From contig NC_081410.1 in NCBI RefSeq assembly GCF_030272615.1, forward strand, positions 126,347,140 through 126,411,139: 64,000 bases of DNA, written 5' to 3'. This stretch comes from Cryptomeria japonica (Eukaryota; Streptophyta; Pinopsida; Cupressales; Cupressaceae). The notes below the pieces were generated by a model. That model was not told the origin of the DNA and ran no database searches. It saw only the letters and a list, made by a program, of their open reading frames with translations. Positions 1 to 11,823 of this stretch are shown one piece after another (position 1 is the stretch's first letter; every line of letters starts with the position of its first letter). Both the position numbers and the translations under genes were made by a program.

Positions 1-2060
1 TATCAAGTATTTCCTGTAGTCTCCAGTTTGGAATTCTCCTTGTTTTGATTGCATTAATTGCTATCACTAAATCTCCCTCAACTATAAGATTTCTGATCCC
101 ATGTTTGTGACAGTCTATTAAGCTTAGGTGCAAGGCTTTGGATTCTTCTATATTGTTAGTATCCGGTGGCATTGGCATGGCCATCTTGCCAACTACTGTC
201 TCTTTGTGATCCCTTATCACATGTCCTATTCTAGAGGCACTTGGATTTCCTTTCGAGGCTCCATCAATGTTTAACTTGAGCCAACCCTGTTTTGGAGGAG
301 ACCATTTAGCATCCGCTCTTGCACTAGTTTTTTTCCCCAAGGTAGGAGGAATCTTGATTCCATTCCAATTGCATCTGATATTGTCATCCCAGGATGAGAA
401 CACTTTGTTGGAATATGTTGAGAAGGCTAATTTGCAGTTTATTGTCTCAACAATAGATGCTTCAATTGAGGATAAGACTGATTCAAATCTTCTTGCTTTG
501 TCATCAAAAAGTCTTATATTCCTCTGTTTCCAGATTTCCCACACAAGGCAGGAAGGAGAGATTTCCAAAATCTAGCTTAAGGTGCTTTCCTTGGATGGTA
601 GAGGCCAGCATTGAAAAAGTGAGACTATGTCATTAGGGAGAGCTGTTATCCAACTGAGTTTTGCACATAGCCATCACCAACATTTTGAGGCAAATGGACA
701 ATTTAGAAGGAGGCGATCCACTGTTTCTGCTTGAGCTTTACACAAGATGCATCTAGAGGGTCCTTCATAGCCCATCTTGGTGAATCTTTTTGTAGTGAGG
801 ATCTTCTTTTTGAATGCCAACCATGCAAAAATACCTGCCTTTGGGATGATCTTATTGTTCCAAAAGAGTTTTTGAGGGATTACTTGATCCTCCTATTTTC
901 CATAGTTTGCTAAAACCTTGTAACCATATTTAGCATTATATTGGCCTAGTTTGGAAGAGGCCCATACTAAAGAATCCTTTCCTATTCTAGGATTTAGACT
1001 TCTAGCTCTGATAAGGTCTGATAACTGACTTATTTTATTGATAGAAATAGGTAAACCCTCCCTTTGCTTCCATCTCCAACCCTGTATACTGTTATCCTTG
1101 TCAAGTGCCATATAATCACTAACTCGAGTTCCCTAGTGCTGTTGCAGCCATTGTTTAGTTGTTGGTATGTTTAGAATACTGTCAATGCTTGGGTATCCTC
1201 CTCATGAGTCTTCCCAAAAGAGGCTAGAGGATCCATCGTGAACATCCGAAGATATGGAGTTTGCAATTAAGTTTTTGCATTTGACAATGAAATTCCAGAT
1301 CCTGGATCCCTTTGGGTGGGAAATAGATCTTAGGAGGTTATGAGATTCTCCATCTGCAAGGTATTTTGTAGCCATCATCCTGACCCATCTTGCTTTGGGA
1401 TCTTTAAGGATCTTCCATACTAGTTTTGCTCCCAAGGCCTTGTTTTGTAATTGTAGATTTCTAATTCCTAAACCTCATAGGGACTTAGGTTTGATGATTT
1501 TCTTCCTTGCAATTAGAGCTAGTTTATGCTTTTCTTCGGTGTTTTGCGAGAAGAAGTTTCTCATATTTTTAATGATAAAGGAATTTACACCAGTGGAGAG
1601 AGAAAGATAAGATAAAAGGTAGATGGGAAAAGCAGAGATGACTGCTTGGAGCATAACCCGTCTACCTGCCCCTGAAAGCCACTTCCCTTTCTAGGAGTTG
1701 ATATTCTGATCCATGTTTATTTTAAGGGGGTCCCATAGCTTTGAACTTCTCAGTCCTTTGTCAATTGGAATGCCTAGGTAAATACAAGGAAGATTGCCTA
1801 TTTTGCAGTTAAAGATTCTTTGGATCTTTTTCTCTAAGGGGGCTAGGGTGGAGAAAAAAAAAATTTCTGGCTTTTCTTTGTTGACTGTCTGACCTGAGGC
1901 TTTCCCCTAAGCATCCAGAAGCATTTGCAGCTGATTTACTTCGTTGATCTTAGCTGAGCCAAGAAGAAGGTTGTCATCTGCAAATTGTTGATGTAGATTG
2001 TTGTTGTGTGTTATTCTTAGGCCTATTCTTTTTATTATATTTTCCACCAAAACCTTCTCA
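1..2060 (-). pseudogene. LINE (non-LTR retrotransposon) pol, 3' half: RT C-terminus, zf-RVT, RNase H-like domain
   Basis: Reading the minus strand from about 2060 down to 1 gives the second half of a plant LINE ORF2. The RT catalytic box is HQQFADDNLLLG near 1950-2000. It is followed by a thumb region (around 1200-1440, with LVWKILKDPKARWVRMMATK), then a zf-RVT zinc module CILCKAQAETVDRLLLNC near 660-760, and finally an RNase H-like (RVT_3) domain starting NIDGASKGNPSASRIGHVIR near 200-265. The last ~575 bases are open without a stop and keep the acidic residues of the RNase H site (D of NIDGAS, E of NNIEE, D of VEGDL). Upstream parts carry stops and frame changes, for example a stop near 1695. 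The element runs off the left edge, so its 3' end and tail are not visible. The endonuclease and RT N-terminus are missing, which fits 5' truncation or decay. Confidence 0.85.
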
Positions 2061-2249
2061 TCTCTTGCAAGAAAAGTTTGCCAAGTCAAAGAATTCAAAG
2101 TGCCCATTTGGATAAGCTTATCTTGACCATGACAATGCAAAATCCTTAAGGGTAAGCATTTTAAACTCACTTCCCAAAACATTATTTCTAGTATAAAAGG
2201 TAGACACAAACATTTAATAGTCACATCTAAGCTTAAAGAGAACACTTAA

Positions 2250-3390
2250 TGTCAATTGTGTATTCGATTTTTTTATTTTACAATTCTTCAATTGTGCTCT
2301 TAGACACTTGAACTTGGTGACAGTCCTATCTATTGTCAAAATTACAGGGATTGAGACTTATTAGTTTACTTCGAATAAATGTCCTAAGATATTATTTGTT
2401 TTTGTGAACAAATTTGATAATGTACTCCACACAACCATAGGTGTAGCAAGGTGCTCAATGTGAAACAACTCAAGAGAGACTATAAAAATAGCCAATGATT
2501 TCTTCACAACTACAAAACCACTTACTTTTTGTATGTTCATCTTTTTAGTCCACCATCAAGCTAATAAACATTTTGGTATAACTTTTTAATTCTTAGCGAT
2601 TTGTTTATTTCATTTTTTCAAAAAGAAATTGTAGTGGGAGAAGTAGGATTGAAGTTTGCTCCATGATGAAGTAAGAAAGCTACAACACAAATCAATAGGA
2701 AATATAAACACAACCACATAAGACACCAAATTCACTCAAATCAGTGATCCCCCAACAAAATATAATAATGATGCTTGATAATTGAAATTATAGTTGTCAC
2801 TTTCCAGGCTAGGTAAGTGGCCTTGATATCAATTTATTACAAAGGCTAGAATATGCTACAATGTTGAAAGTACAACTTTGTCATAGAATGTGATAAGTTA
2901 GATTTCATCAATCAAAAGTACATGAAAAATTATGCATTTTAAAAAATTACAAAAATAATGTTAATATATAAGCTCAAATGAAGCTCTAAAAGTTACTAAA
3001 ACAAGAATTACTTAGCATCAACTATGAGAATAAAAAATATTGAAATTAATATTGGAATTTATTTGCATCACTGCAAAGCTCTCAAAAAATTAGTTTAGAT
3101 TAAAAAATTTCTTAAAAAAAGAGTTAATATGACTCAAAATGGAGCCCACAAAATTTATTGCCAAAATCAAAATGCAAACAAAGAGGGGGTAGAAGTTGGG
3201 GAGAAAATTTTGATATCACTTTGGTGTTAGTAGAGACTAGATGACCAAATTGCTTAGGCTAATGACATATTCCCTTGATACCCAAATTGCTATTCGTTTG
3301 ACAGAAAAACCACCTCGAAATCGTAAAATTACCTTTCTAAAAACAAAACCATCACATGAAATCACCTTCCTATGGATCAATCTATTTATT
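2250..3390. other. AT-rich spacer, no gene seen
   Basis: About 1.1 kb of A+T-rich sequence with many short homopolymer runs. The only open frames are short (70 codons or fewer) and show no recognisable motif. I see no LTR ends or terminal repeats. It separates the LINE remnant from the direct repeat that flanks the copia array. Confidence 0.5.
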
Positions 3391-3895
3391 GGTTGTTTTG
3401 GTAGATTATTTTGTGAATCTTTGATGTCTAGGTGTTGGTCCCAGTTGGGCTGAGTGAAGGATTCAAGTGGCCGTGATTGTTGGAATTCTTGTTAGTGGTA
3501 GTGGTTGGTGCCATAGTTGTATAATTGTTGGCGGCAATGAATATAGATCATGTACTTTTTGGATTTATAACATTTTTAAAGTGACACCCTTTATAGATCT
3601 AGCCTCCAATATTGGGAATTGGACACAACGAAATAAAAAATAAAAAATAAAAAAACTTTTTCTAAACATAGTGGAATTAATGATGAGTTCAAATTTGATG
3701 CATCAAGCTCTAGCACTAGTAATACAAAACCGCAAAGACGAACCCCTTTAAAATTTGACTTTTTTCTATTTTATAATTGTTCAAGTCAATATTCAAATTT
3801 TAAAGAAAAATAAGATTTGTAACCTAGGTCTCCAAAAAAATAACAAAAAGGAGTCACAATAGTTTTGATACCATTTAAGATTTGGCTATGGAAAT
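3391..3895. repeat. Left copy of ~505-bp direct duplication flanking the copia array
   Basis: This segment recurs at 16083-16594. By eye I count about nine substitutions plus one extra 7-bp AATAAAA-type unit in the right copy, so the two are about 98 percent identical. The left copy ends with 'ctatggaaat' exactly where the first copia LTR begins (3896). The right copy ends with the same bases and then continues as 'atccaccc', which looks like the uninterrupted host sequence. The segment itself shows no coding motif and no TG...CA ends, so it is host DNA rather than an LTR. Confidence 0.9.
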
Positions 3896-4699
3896 TGTAA
3901 ATGTATTGTAATTTCCAATTTAATGGACAGGTTATATGCAAGCTGGTGTATTTGAATTTAATATTATGTCAATGATACTAATATTGTAATCTTTCACTTT
4001 TACTGCAGGTAAGGAGAATGAACATTTATTGATTTTGATGTCATCTCCTTTGATTGGAATGATGTATAAGTAGTAGGGTGGCCACGATCAAGTGGCACCT
4101 TGATCGGACATGTCTTTTAGACATGTTCGACCAAGATGTCACTTGGTCGTGACCCCTGCTAACAACAACCGATTCATAACTAATCGGTGCTTCATACATA
4201 CCCAATAATGAATCGGTATCTTTAATGATAATAGCGTTTATACCATGCCCGATAATGAATCAACATCATTAATGATAACAATGTTTATAACATGCCTGAT
4301 AATGAATCGGTATCATTGCTGATGATAATAGTGCTTAATCATATCCGATCGATATGTTATGTTAATTGTTAATTGTTACAGATAAAACATACCCGATTAT
4401 GAATTGGTATCAAAGCATATGGATTATAAACAATAACAATAGTTGTGTCTTGCATGCTATTGGGTTAATACCCCGATAGCATATTAATGCCGATATGGAT
4501 CGACATTAATATGCTATCGGGTTAATAGCCTGATAGCATTATAGATTGACGCTTAACATAGTTAAGCAGGTCGTCAATCTAATCCATTATTAATATCATG
4601 ATTGTGATCAAAACATAAAGCAAGAAATGAGTAAACAGAATATAGGAGATTATTGAGTTAGAAGGTTCTTATCTTGCAGAGGCTACTAATGCATTAACA
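3896..4699 (-). repeat. Copia LTR, 3' LTR of the minus-strand element
   Basis: In the minus direction this 804-bp LTR begins TGTTAATGCATTAG and ends ATTACAATACATTTACA, so it has the usual TG...CA ends. It is unusually rich in inverted repeats: three adjacent hairpins around 4080-4150, three ~46-bp units carrying an ATTCATTATCGGG-type core around 4200-4330, and nested ATGCTATCGGG palindromes around 4450-4545. Full or partial copies occur at 9279-9916, 11824-12614, 15047-15852 and 15871-16078. Confidence 0.9.
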
Positions 4700-4717
4700 C
4701 TCCCTCTTAGCTTTTGG
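4700..4717 (-). promoter_or_regulatory. Polypurine tract of minus-strand copia element
   Basis: In the minus direction the purine-rich run AAAAGCTAAGAGGGAG lies directly before the LTR start TGTTAATGC. This is the usual plus-strand primer site of an LTR retrotransposon. The same tract precedes the plus LTR at 11824 and the minus LTR end at 15852. Confidence 0.8.
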
Positions 4718-5250
4718 AAGATAAGGTAACCTACATCACATTTCTTTTTCAAAGTGTCAGTCTTCAAGAATATATATCATCTATACATATAATATGAAGT
4801 ACCATAAGAACATAGGATACAAACATAAAACATTATCCTAAGTATGTGACATAGAGTATCACCAATCTATGTGAGATAATAGATTCATCATTTTATTATG
4901 ACAAGATATCACCTAAACACGTGATATCAGTATTGCCTAAACACGCAATACGGAGGATAAACATATGAGGATGGTTAAGTTCTCATCTTATCCAGGTTGT
5001 GATATGTGCACAAATATTTCATTCAAATATTTTATCACAACAGCATCATGGCACATCCATGACATACCAGAGATCTAACATTATAACTACTTTGAGAATC
5101 ATAAGATCGTCACCTTATGATGTCTGCATGCAAGTGTTCATAATCTGAGAGATCGTCACCTCTTAGACATGAGGACAGGGGGTAAAAACCCAGAATGTCT
5201 CAACATGACAAAAGAAGTTTACATTTTCAACATCTTATTTACAAAGCAGA
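4718..5250 (-). other. 3' untranslated region of the minus-strand copia element
   Basis: Non-coding internal sequence between the RNase H end (5251) and the polypurine tract. It contains repeated CACGTGATAT/ACACGCAATA-like phrases around 4915-4950. The reverse complement of about the last 290 bp of it appears at 11535-11823, next to the plus LTR. Confidence 0.6.
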
Positions 5251-8200
5251 TTACCTTTCTATCATACCTAAACCCTTTTTGAAGTGATCAACCTTCACTC
5301 TGGAAAGTGGTTTGGTCAGAATATCTGCAGTCTGATCTCTTGTACTAACATATTCTAATTTGATCACATTTTTGTCTACCATCTCTCGCACATAATGGTA
5401 TGGGATCTCAATATGTTTGGATCTATCATGGAACACTGGATTTACTAAAATTTTTATGCAACTTTGATTGTCGCAATGGATGATAGTAGGTTTCATCGGT
5501 TTGCAAAACAATCCCACAAGCAACTTTCTAAGCCACCCCGCTTCTCGGGCTGCCATGGAGGCTGCAATGTATTCGGCCTTGGTGGAACTTTGCGCTACAG
5601 AAGACTGCTTTCTGCTGATCCAGGATATCATGGCTGATCCCGCACCCAGAGGTGCTTTTCCGATCAGTCACACTTCCAGCCCAATCTGAATCTGAGAATC
5701 CGTGTAGATTAAGATTAATTTTCCTATACTTGAGACCAAGGTTTAATGTGCCTTGTAAATATCTCATAATGTGTTTTACTGCTACTAGGTGTATTTCCTT
5801 TGGCTCACACATAAACTGACTCAAGGCATTTACTACATAACAGATATCTGGTCTTGTATTTACCAGATACATAAGAGACCCAATCATTTTCCTATATAGA
5901 GTAGGGTCAACTGAAGGTGATTCTGCTGCTGATTCTTTAAGTTTATGAAGATTGGTTTCCATTGGAGCCGTCATAGGTCTACAGTTGAGCATTCCAAATC
6001 TCTTTAGAATATCTAATGTATACTTGCCTTGGTTTAGAACAATATTGTCAGGATTCTGCCATACTTCCAACCCTAGGAAATAATGAAGGAATCCCAAGTC
6101 CTTCATATCAAATTCTTTGGATAGCTCTTTCTTGCATTGATCTATAAGATGATCCTCTCCTGTGATTAATAAATCATCAACATATAAAATCATTATTAGC
6201 ATATCACCTTTATTCTGTTTGTAGTAGAGATTAGGATCTGCTTCATTTTTAGAGAAGCCTAGTGTTGATAGATATGTGTCAATTCTTTCATACCAGGCCC
6301 TGGGAGCTTGTTTGAGTCCATATAGGGCTTTCTGGAGTCTGCACACATGAGATTCTGTATGATGGATCTCAAACCCTTCAGGTTGCTCTAGTTATACTTC
6401 TTCAGATATCTCTCCATTAAGAAAAGCTGTCTTTACATCCATTTGATGTACCTTCCATCCCTTTGTTGCTGCAATAGCTAGTATAGCCCTTACTGAGGTC
6501 TATCTGGCTACAGGAGCAAATGTTTCTTCATAGTCTATCCCTTCCTTTTGAGAAAAACCTCTGGCTACAAATCTTGCCTTATATTTTTCAATGCTGCCAT
6601 CTGTTGCATGTTTGATCTTGAAGAGCCATTTAGACGAAACAACAGACTTCTTAGTTGGCCTAGGGACAATTTCCCATACATCATTTTTCATTATGGATTG
6701 ATACTCTTCAGACATAGCATCCTTCCATACTTGATGTTTAAGGGCATCTGTTACATTGTCAGGTTCATTTTTAGATAGGTCATTCATAAGAGCAACATAG
6801 CTAGTAAACTTATTAGGTCTTTTGCTTTCTCTAAAGGTTCCAGAGGGAGCAACAAACCTCTGAGCTTCTTCTACTGTTTTGGTGGCCCATAGTGGTCTTT
6901 TTTTGATATTTCTAGGTGTGTTTTCATTTTCATTTTCAGTTTCATCTAGATTCTCCCTCTGAAACTCAGGGGCAGGATTTTCATCTAAGTTAGAGGTAGG
7001 TATGTAGATTTCAGGTTCTATGAAGTTCTGAGCTCTTTTGAAAGCTAGGTCTTCTTCAAATATTACATCCCTACTTAGTTCAATATTTCTTTGACCAGGT
7101 ACATAGATTCTATAGGCTTTGGAGGTTTCACTATATCCTACAAGCAATCCTCTTTTTCCAGAAGGTTCTAGTTTTAGTCTCTTTTCTTTAGGTATATGGA
7201 TATAGACAGGACATCCAAATATCCTAAGGTGACTAATATCAGGGTTAATCTTAGTGAATACTTCCTCAGAGTTTTATCCTCAAGATGGGAGTGAGGGCAC
7301 CTGTTTTGTATATATACAATAGTGCTGGAAGCTTCAGCCCAGAGATTAGTGTTAAGGTTTTGATCTAGTATCATGGCTTTGGCAGCTTCAACTATAGTCC
7401 TATTTTTCCTTTCTGCTACCCCATTTTGTTGAGGGTTATAAGGTATGGTAAGCTCCCTCTTAATCCCATTACCTATAGAAATTTTTTAAAATGAATATGA
7501 TGTGTATTCTCCCCCATTGTCGGTTCTTAGGGTTTTAACTTTGTTTCCTGAGTGGTTATCAGTTAGTGATTTAAATTCTTTAAACCTAGAGAGGATCTCT
7601 TCTGATTCTTTACTTTTCAGAAAGTAGATCCAAGTCTTCCTAGAGTAGTCATCAACAAATATTACATAATACAAGAATCCCCCTAGAGAGGATACATACA
7701 TAGGTCCACATACATCAGAATGAACTAATTCTAGAATTTTGCTAGTTTTCCTAGTACTATTTTGGAATGCACCTTTGGTATTCTTACCTAGGGCACATCC
7801 TTTGCATGCCCCTGAATGATCTTGCTTTAATTTGGGTAGACCTGTGACAAGGTTTCCCATTGAAGATAAAGCCCTAAAATTCAAATGGCCTAATCTTCTA
7901 TGCCAAACTTCATTTGCATTAGTGGCTTCATGGATTAGAGCTAGATTGGTTTCCGTACACAGCTCATACAAATAGCTCTGTCTCTGTCCAATGGTTTTTG
8001 CCTTCTTGATGGAGGAGTTCCTTGGCCAGGCCAATACTTTGTTGTCCATGAACGTTACTCTGTATCCTTTATCTTCCAGTGTTGATATAGAAACTAGGTT
8101 TCTTTTGATGGAGAGGACATATAGCTCTCCTTCAAGCTGTAAGGTTATGCCTGTCTTCAATTTGATGGTGCAGGTTCCTACTCCTTTGACTGGATATGTG

Positions 8201-9160
8201 GATTCATCTCCGATGGTTACGTCCTCATCACTCTCCTTTGTCATGGAATCAAGTGCTTCTCTAAACCCAGTGATGTGCCTGGATGAACCACTGTCAATTA
8301 CCCATGAGTTGATTTTGTTAGAAGCTTGACTTGTGAGTGCTGAATAGAATACAAATTTCCCTGAGTCATCTTCCCCTTTAGTCTTCCCTGCTTTGACAAA
8401 TGTAGCATGCTTCTTGGTTCTTTCTGGGCATTTTGCAACAAAGTGTCCGAACTGATCACATCTGTAACATTGAATATGAGATAAGTCCTTCTTTGAAGTG
8501 TTCTTGCCTTGACGACCTTTTCTTGTTTTGCTTGTTGGAGTTGGTGTTTAGAACCTGCAGGTCTTCATCTATATTCTTGTGTTTCATTCCTATTTTGTTC
8601 AATCTTGATTCTTCTGGGAGACAGTTATCTCTTAATCTTTCAAATTTGGGATATTTGGACCTTGCACTGATGCCTTGGATGAATGTGCTCCATCCACTAG
8701 GCTACCCATCTAAAGCAATGAGTGTTAGCTATTTGCCTTGGATCTCGTAGTCCAGAGGTGCAAGTTCATCTTTTAGAACTAATATCTGCATGAAGTAGGC
8801 ATTGATTGTCTCCCCTTTGTTCATGGTGATATGATTTATTTCTTGTTTTAGTGGTAGAGTTCTACTTGCATTTGATATCTCAAATGTGCTTTCAAGAGCT
8901 TTGAACATTTTATAGGCTGTCTGATGTTTTATTATGATGGGCATTATGTTGTTTCTCACCCCATTAACTATTATTTTTATTGCTTTCTCATTTCCTTCAA
9001 TCCATGCTGTTTTGTCAGGTTCATTCTTGGGTTGATCATTTTTAGTTTGAACAAATGAATCCACTTTGTTCTCCTTTAAGATCATTTGAATTCTGAATTT
9101 CCAGGCTGAAAAATCATCGCCACCTCCGAGTCTGTTTTTGAATCTGATAGCACTGGCCAT
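5251..9160 (-). pseudogene. Copia gag-pol polyprotein (gag, zinc knuckle, protease, integrase, RT, RNase H), broken
   Basis: Read leftward from an ATG at 9160 (MASAIRFKNRLGGGDDF), the domain order is gag, CCHC knuckle (near 8430-8475), protease with VIDSGSS (near 8300), GAG-pre-integrase and integrase core (7486-8244, with HSDVCGP and LRTDNGGEYTS), RT (with KALYGLKQAPRAWYE and YVDDLL, 5640-7147) and RNase H ending at 5251 (SSTKAEYIAASMA, DILTKPLS). Integrase before RT is the copia order. Breaks: a stop at 8729 where the plus copy has Glu; a 20-bp deletion between AAAAGG repeats near 8510; stops near 6505 and 6390; and a frame change near 5640 joining RT to RNase H. Normally such a polyprotein makes virus-like particles in the cytoplasm and its cDNA inserts in the nucleus. 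This copy cannot be translated through. Confidence 0.95.
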
Positions 9161-9240
9161 TAGAAGAAATGTGATTTAGTATATAACCTTGTTCTTAAAT
9201 TTGTTTCACGAAATTAAATAGCCTCAAGTTCGATCAACTT

Positions 9241-9257
9241 GGCTCTAAGTATAACCA
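9241..9257 (-). promoter_or_regulatory. Degenerate primer binding site (initiator tRNA-Met type)
   Basis: In the minus direction the LTR end CATTTACA is followed by TGGTTATACTTAGAGCC, a mutated form of the TGGTATCAGAGCC site that is intact at 12615. It would pair with the 3' end of initiator tRNA-Met to start minus-strand cDNA synthesis. Confidence 0.65.
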
Positions 9258-9278
9258 TGTAAATGTATTGTAATTTCC
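9258..9278 (-). repeat. 21-bp sliver of minus copia LTR at an inversion joint
   Basis: Only the terminal 21 bp of the 5' LTR of the minus element remains (TGTAAATG...TTTCC on the plus strand). It then changes directly into the middle of a plus-oriented LTR ('tatattctg'). The two partners share the short string around TAATnTCC at the joint. Confidence 0.75.
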
Positions 9279-9916
9279 TATATTCTGTTTACTCATTTCA
9301 TGGTTTATGTTTTGATCACAATCATGATATTAATAATGGATTAGATTGACGACCTGCTTAACTATGTTAAGCGTCAATCTATAATGCTATCGGGCTATTA
9401 ACCCGATAGCACCCGATAGCATATTAATGTCGATCCATATCGGCATTAATATGCTATCGGGGTATTAACCCGATAGCATGCAAGACTAACAACTATTGTT
9501 ATTGTTTATAATCCATATGCTTTGATACCGATTCATAATCGGGTATGTTTTATCTGTAACAATTAACAATTAACATAACATATCGATCGGATATGATTAA
9601 GCACTATTATCATCAACAATGATACCGATTCATTATCGGGCATGGTATAAAAGTTGTTATCATTAATGATGCCGATTCATTATCGGGCATGGTATAAATG
9701 CTATTATCATTAAAGATACCGATTCATTATCAGGTATGTATGAAGCACCGATTAGTTATGAATCGGTTGTTGTTAGCAGGGGTCACGACCAAGTGACATC
9801 TTGGTCGGACATGTCTAAAAGACATGTCCGATCAAGGTGCCACTTGATCGTGGCCACCCTACTACTTATACATCATTCCAATCAAAGGAGATGACATCAA
9901 AATCAATAAATGTTCA
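9279..9916 (+). repeat. Partial copia LTR, plus orientation, both ends missing
   Basis: This matches the LTR at 11824-12614 from its 'tatattctgtttactc' onward to 'aaatgttca'. There it switches to gag sequence at a 9-bp string shared by LTR and gag (AAATGTTCA). It contains a local duplication of ACCCGATAGC near 9400-9420. Confidence 0.85.
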
Positions 9917-10019
9917 AAGCTCTTGAAAGCACATTTGAGATATCAAATGCAAGTCGAACTCTAGCACTAAAACGAGAAATATGCAAGCTGGTAAATTCCC
10001 AAGTCATGCTGGTAAATTC
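9908..10019 (+). pseudogene. Gag scrap (~70 bp) plus filler DNA
   Basis: Positions 9908-9980 match the plus gag at about 12957-13030 (MFKALESTFEISNASRT). They are followed by about 40 bp made of an imperfect repeat, ATGCNAGCTGGTAAATTCCC-like units side by side, before the minus pol fragment starts at 10020. Short scraps with duplicated filler are typical of end joining or template switching. Confidence 0.7.
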
Positions 10020-11533
10020 CCAATCTGAATCTAAGAATCTGTGTAGATTAAGATTAATTTTCTTATACTTGAGACCAAGGTTTAACGTGCCTTGTAAATA
10101 TCTCATAATGTGTTTTACTACTAGTCGGTGTATTTCCTTTGGCTCACACATAAACTGACTCAAGGCATTTACTGCATAATAGATATCTGGTCTTGTATTT
10201 ACCAGATACATAAGAGACCCAATCATTTGCCTATATAGAGTAGGGTCAACTGAAGGTGATTCTGCTGCTGATTCTTTAAGTTTATGAAGATTGGTTTCCA
10301 TTGGAGCGGTCATAGGTCTACAGTTGAGCATTCCAAATCTCTTTAGAATATTTAATGTATACTTGCCTTGGTTTAGAACAATATTGTCAGGATTTTGCCA
10401 TACTTCCAAGCCTAGGAAATAATGAAGGAATCCCAAGTCCTTCATATCAAATTCTTTGGATAGCTCTTTCTTGCATTGATCTATAAGATGATCCTCTCCT
10501 GTGATTAATAAATCATCAACATATAAAATCATTATTAGCATATCACCTTTATTCTGTTTGTAGTAGAGATTAGGATCTGCTTCATTTTTAGAGAAGCTTA
10601 GTGTTGATAGATATGTGTCAATTCTTTCATACCAGGCCCTGGGAGCCTGTTTGAGCCCATATAGGGCTTTCTTGAGTCTGAACACATGAGATTCTGTATG
10701 ATGGATCTCAAACCCTTCAGGTTGCTCTAGTTATACTTCTTCAGATGTCTCTCCATTAAGAAAAGCTATCTTTACATCCATTTGATGTACCTTCCATCCC
10801 TTTGCTGCTGCAATAGCTAGTATAGCCCTTACTGAGGTCTATCTGGCTACAGGAGCAAATGTTTCTTCATAGTCTATCCCTTCCTTTTGAGAAAAACCTT
10901 TGGCTACAAATCTTGCCTTATATTTTTCAATGCTGCCATCTGCTGCATGTTTGATCTTGAAGAGCCATTTAGACGAAACAACAGACTTCTTAGTTGGCCT
11001 AGGGACAATTTCCCATACATCATTTTTCATTATGGATTGATACTCTTCATACATAGCATCCTTCCATACTTGATGTTTAAGGGCATCTTTTACATTGTCA
11101 GGTTTGTTTTTAGATAGGTCATTCATAAGAGCAACATAGCTAGTAAACTTACTAGGTCTTTTGCTTTCTCTGAAGGTTCCAGAGGGAGCAGCAAACCTCT
11201 GAGCTTCTTCTATTGTTTTGGTTGCCCATAGTGGTCTTTTCTTGATATTTCTAGGTGTGTTTTCATTTTCATTTTCAGTTTCATCTCCCTCTAAAACTCA
11301 GGGGCAAGATTTTCATCTAAGTTAGAGGTAGGTATGTAGATTTCAGGTTCTATGAAGTTCTAAGCTCTTTTGAAAGCTAGGTCTTCTTCAAATATTACAT
11401 CACTGCTTAGTTCAATATTTCTTTGACCAAGTACATAGATTCTGTAGGCTTTGGAGATTTCACTATATCTTACAAGCAATCCTCTTTTTCCAGAAGGTTC
11501 TAGTTTTAGTCTTTATTCTTTAGGTATATGGAT
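10020..11533 (-). pseudogene. Second minus-strand copia pol fragment (RT with flanks)
   Basis: This is a near-identical copy of 5684-7200. It has RT motifs KALYGLKQAPRAWYE and YVDDLL in an open stretch from 10685 leftward, and the upstream block containing WLFKIKHAADGSIEKYKAR at 10839-11126. It carries the same two stops as the copy at 5251-9160 (the TAG after PVAR and the TAA after SEEV), showing common descent from an already broken copy. It ends without RNase H at 10020, and at 11529-11534 it switches to the plus-oriented 3' UTR at a shared TGGATA. Confidence 0.9.
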
Positions 11534-11534
11534 A

Positions 11535-11823
11535 AGATGAGAACTTAACCATCCTCATATGTTTATCCTTCATATTGCGTGTTTAGGCAATACTAATATC
11601 ACGTGTTTAGGTGATATCTTGTCATAATAAAATGATGAATCTATTATCTCACATAGATTGGTGATACTCTATGCCACATACTTAGGATAATGTTTTATGT
11701 TTGTATCCTATGTTCTTATGGTACTTCATCTTATATGTATAGATGATATATATTCTTGAAGACTGACACTTTGAAAAAGAAATGTGATGCAGGTTACGTT
11801 ATCTTCCAAAAGCTAAGAGGGAG
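11535..11823 (+). other. Plus-oriented copia 3' UTR and polypurine tract
   Basis: Reverse complement of about 4700-4990, ending in AAAAGCTAAGAGGGAG immediately before the LTR at 11824. It implies that the following LTR once served as a 3' LTR of a plus-oriented copy, of which only this tail survives. Confidence 0.8.
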
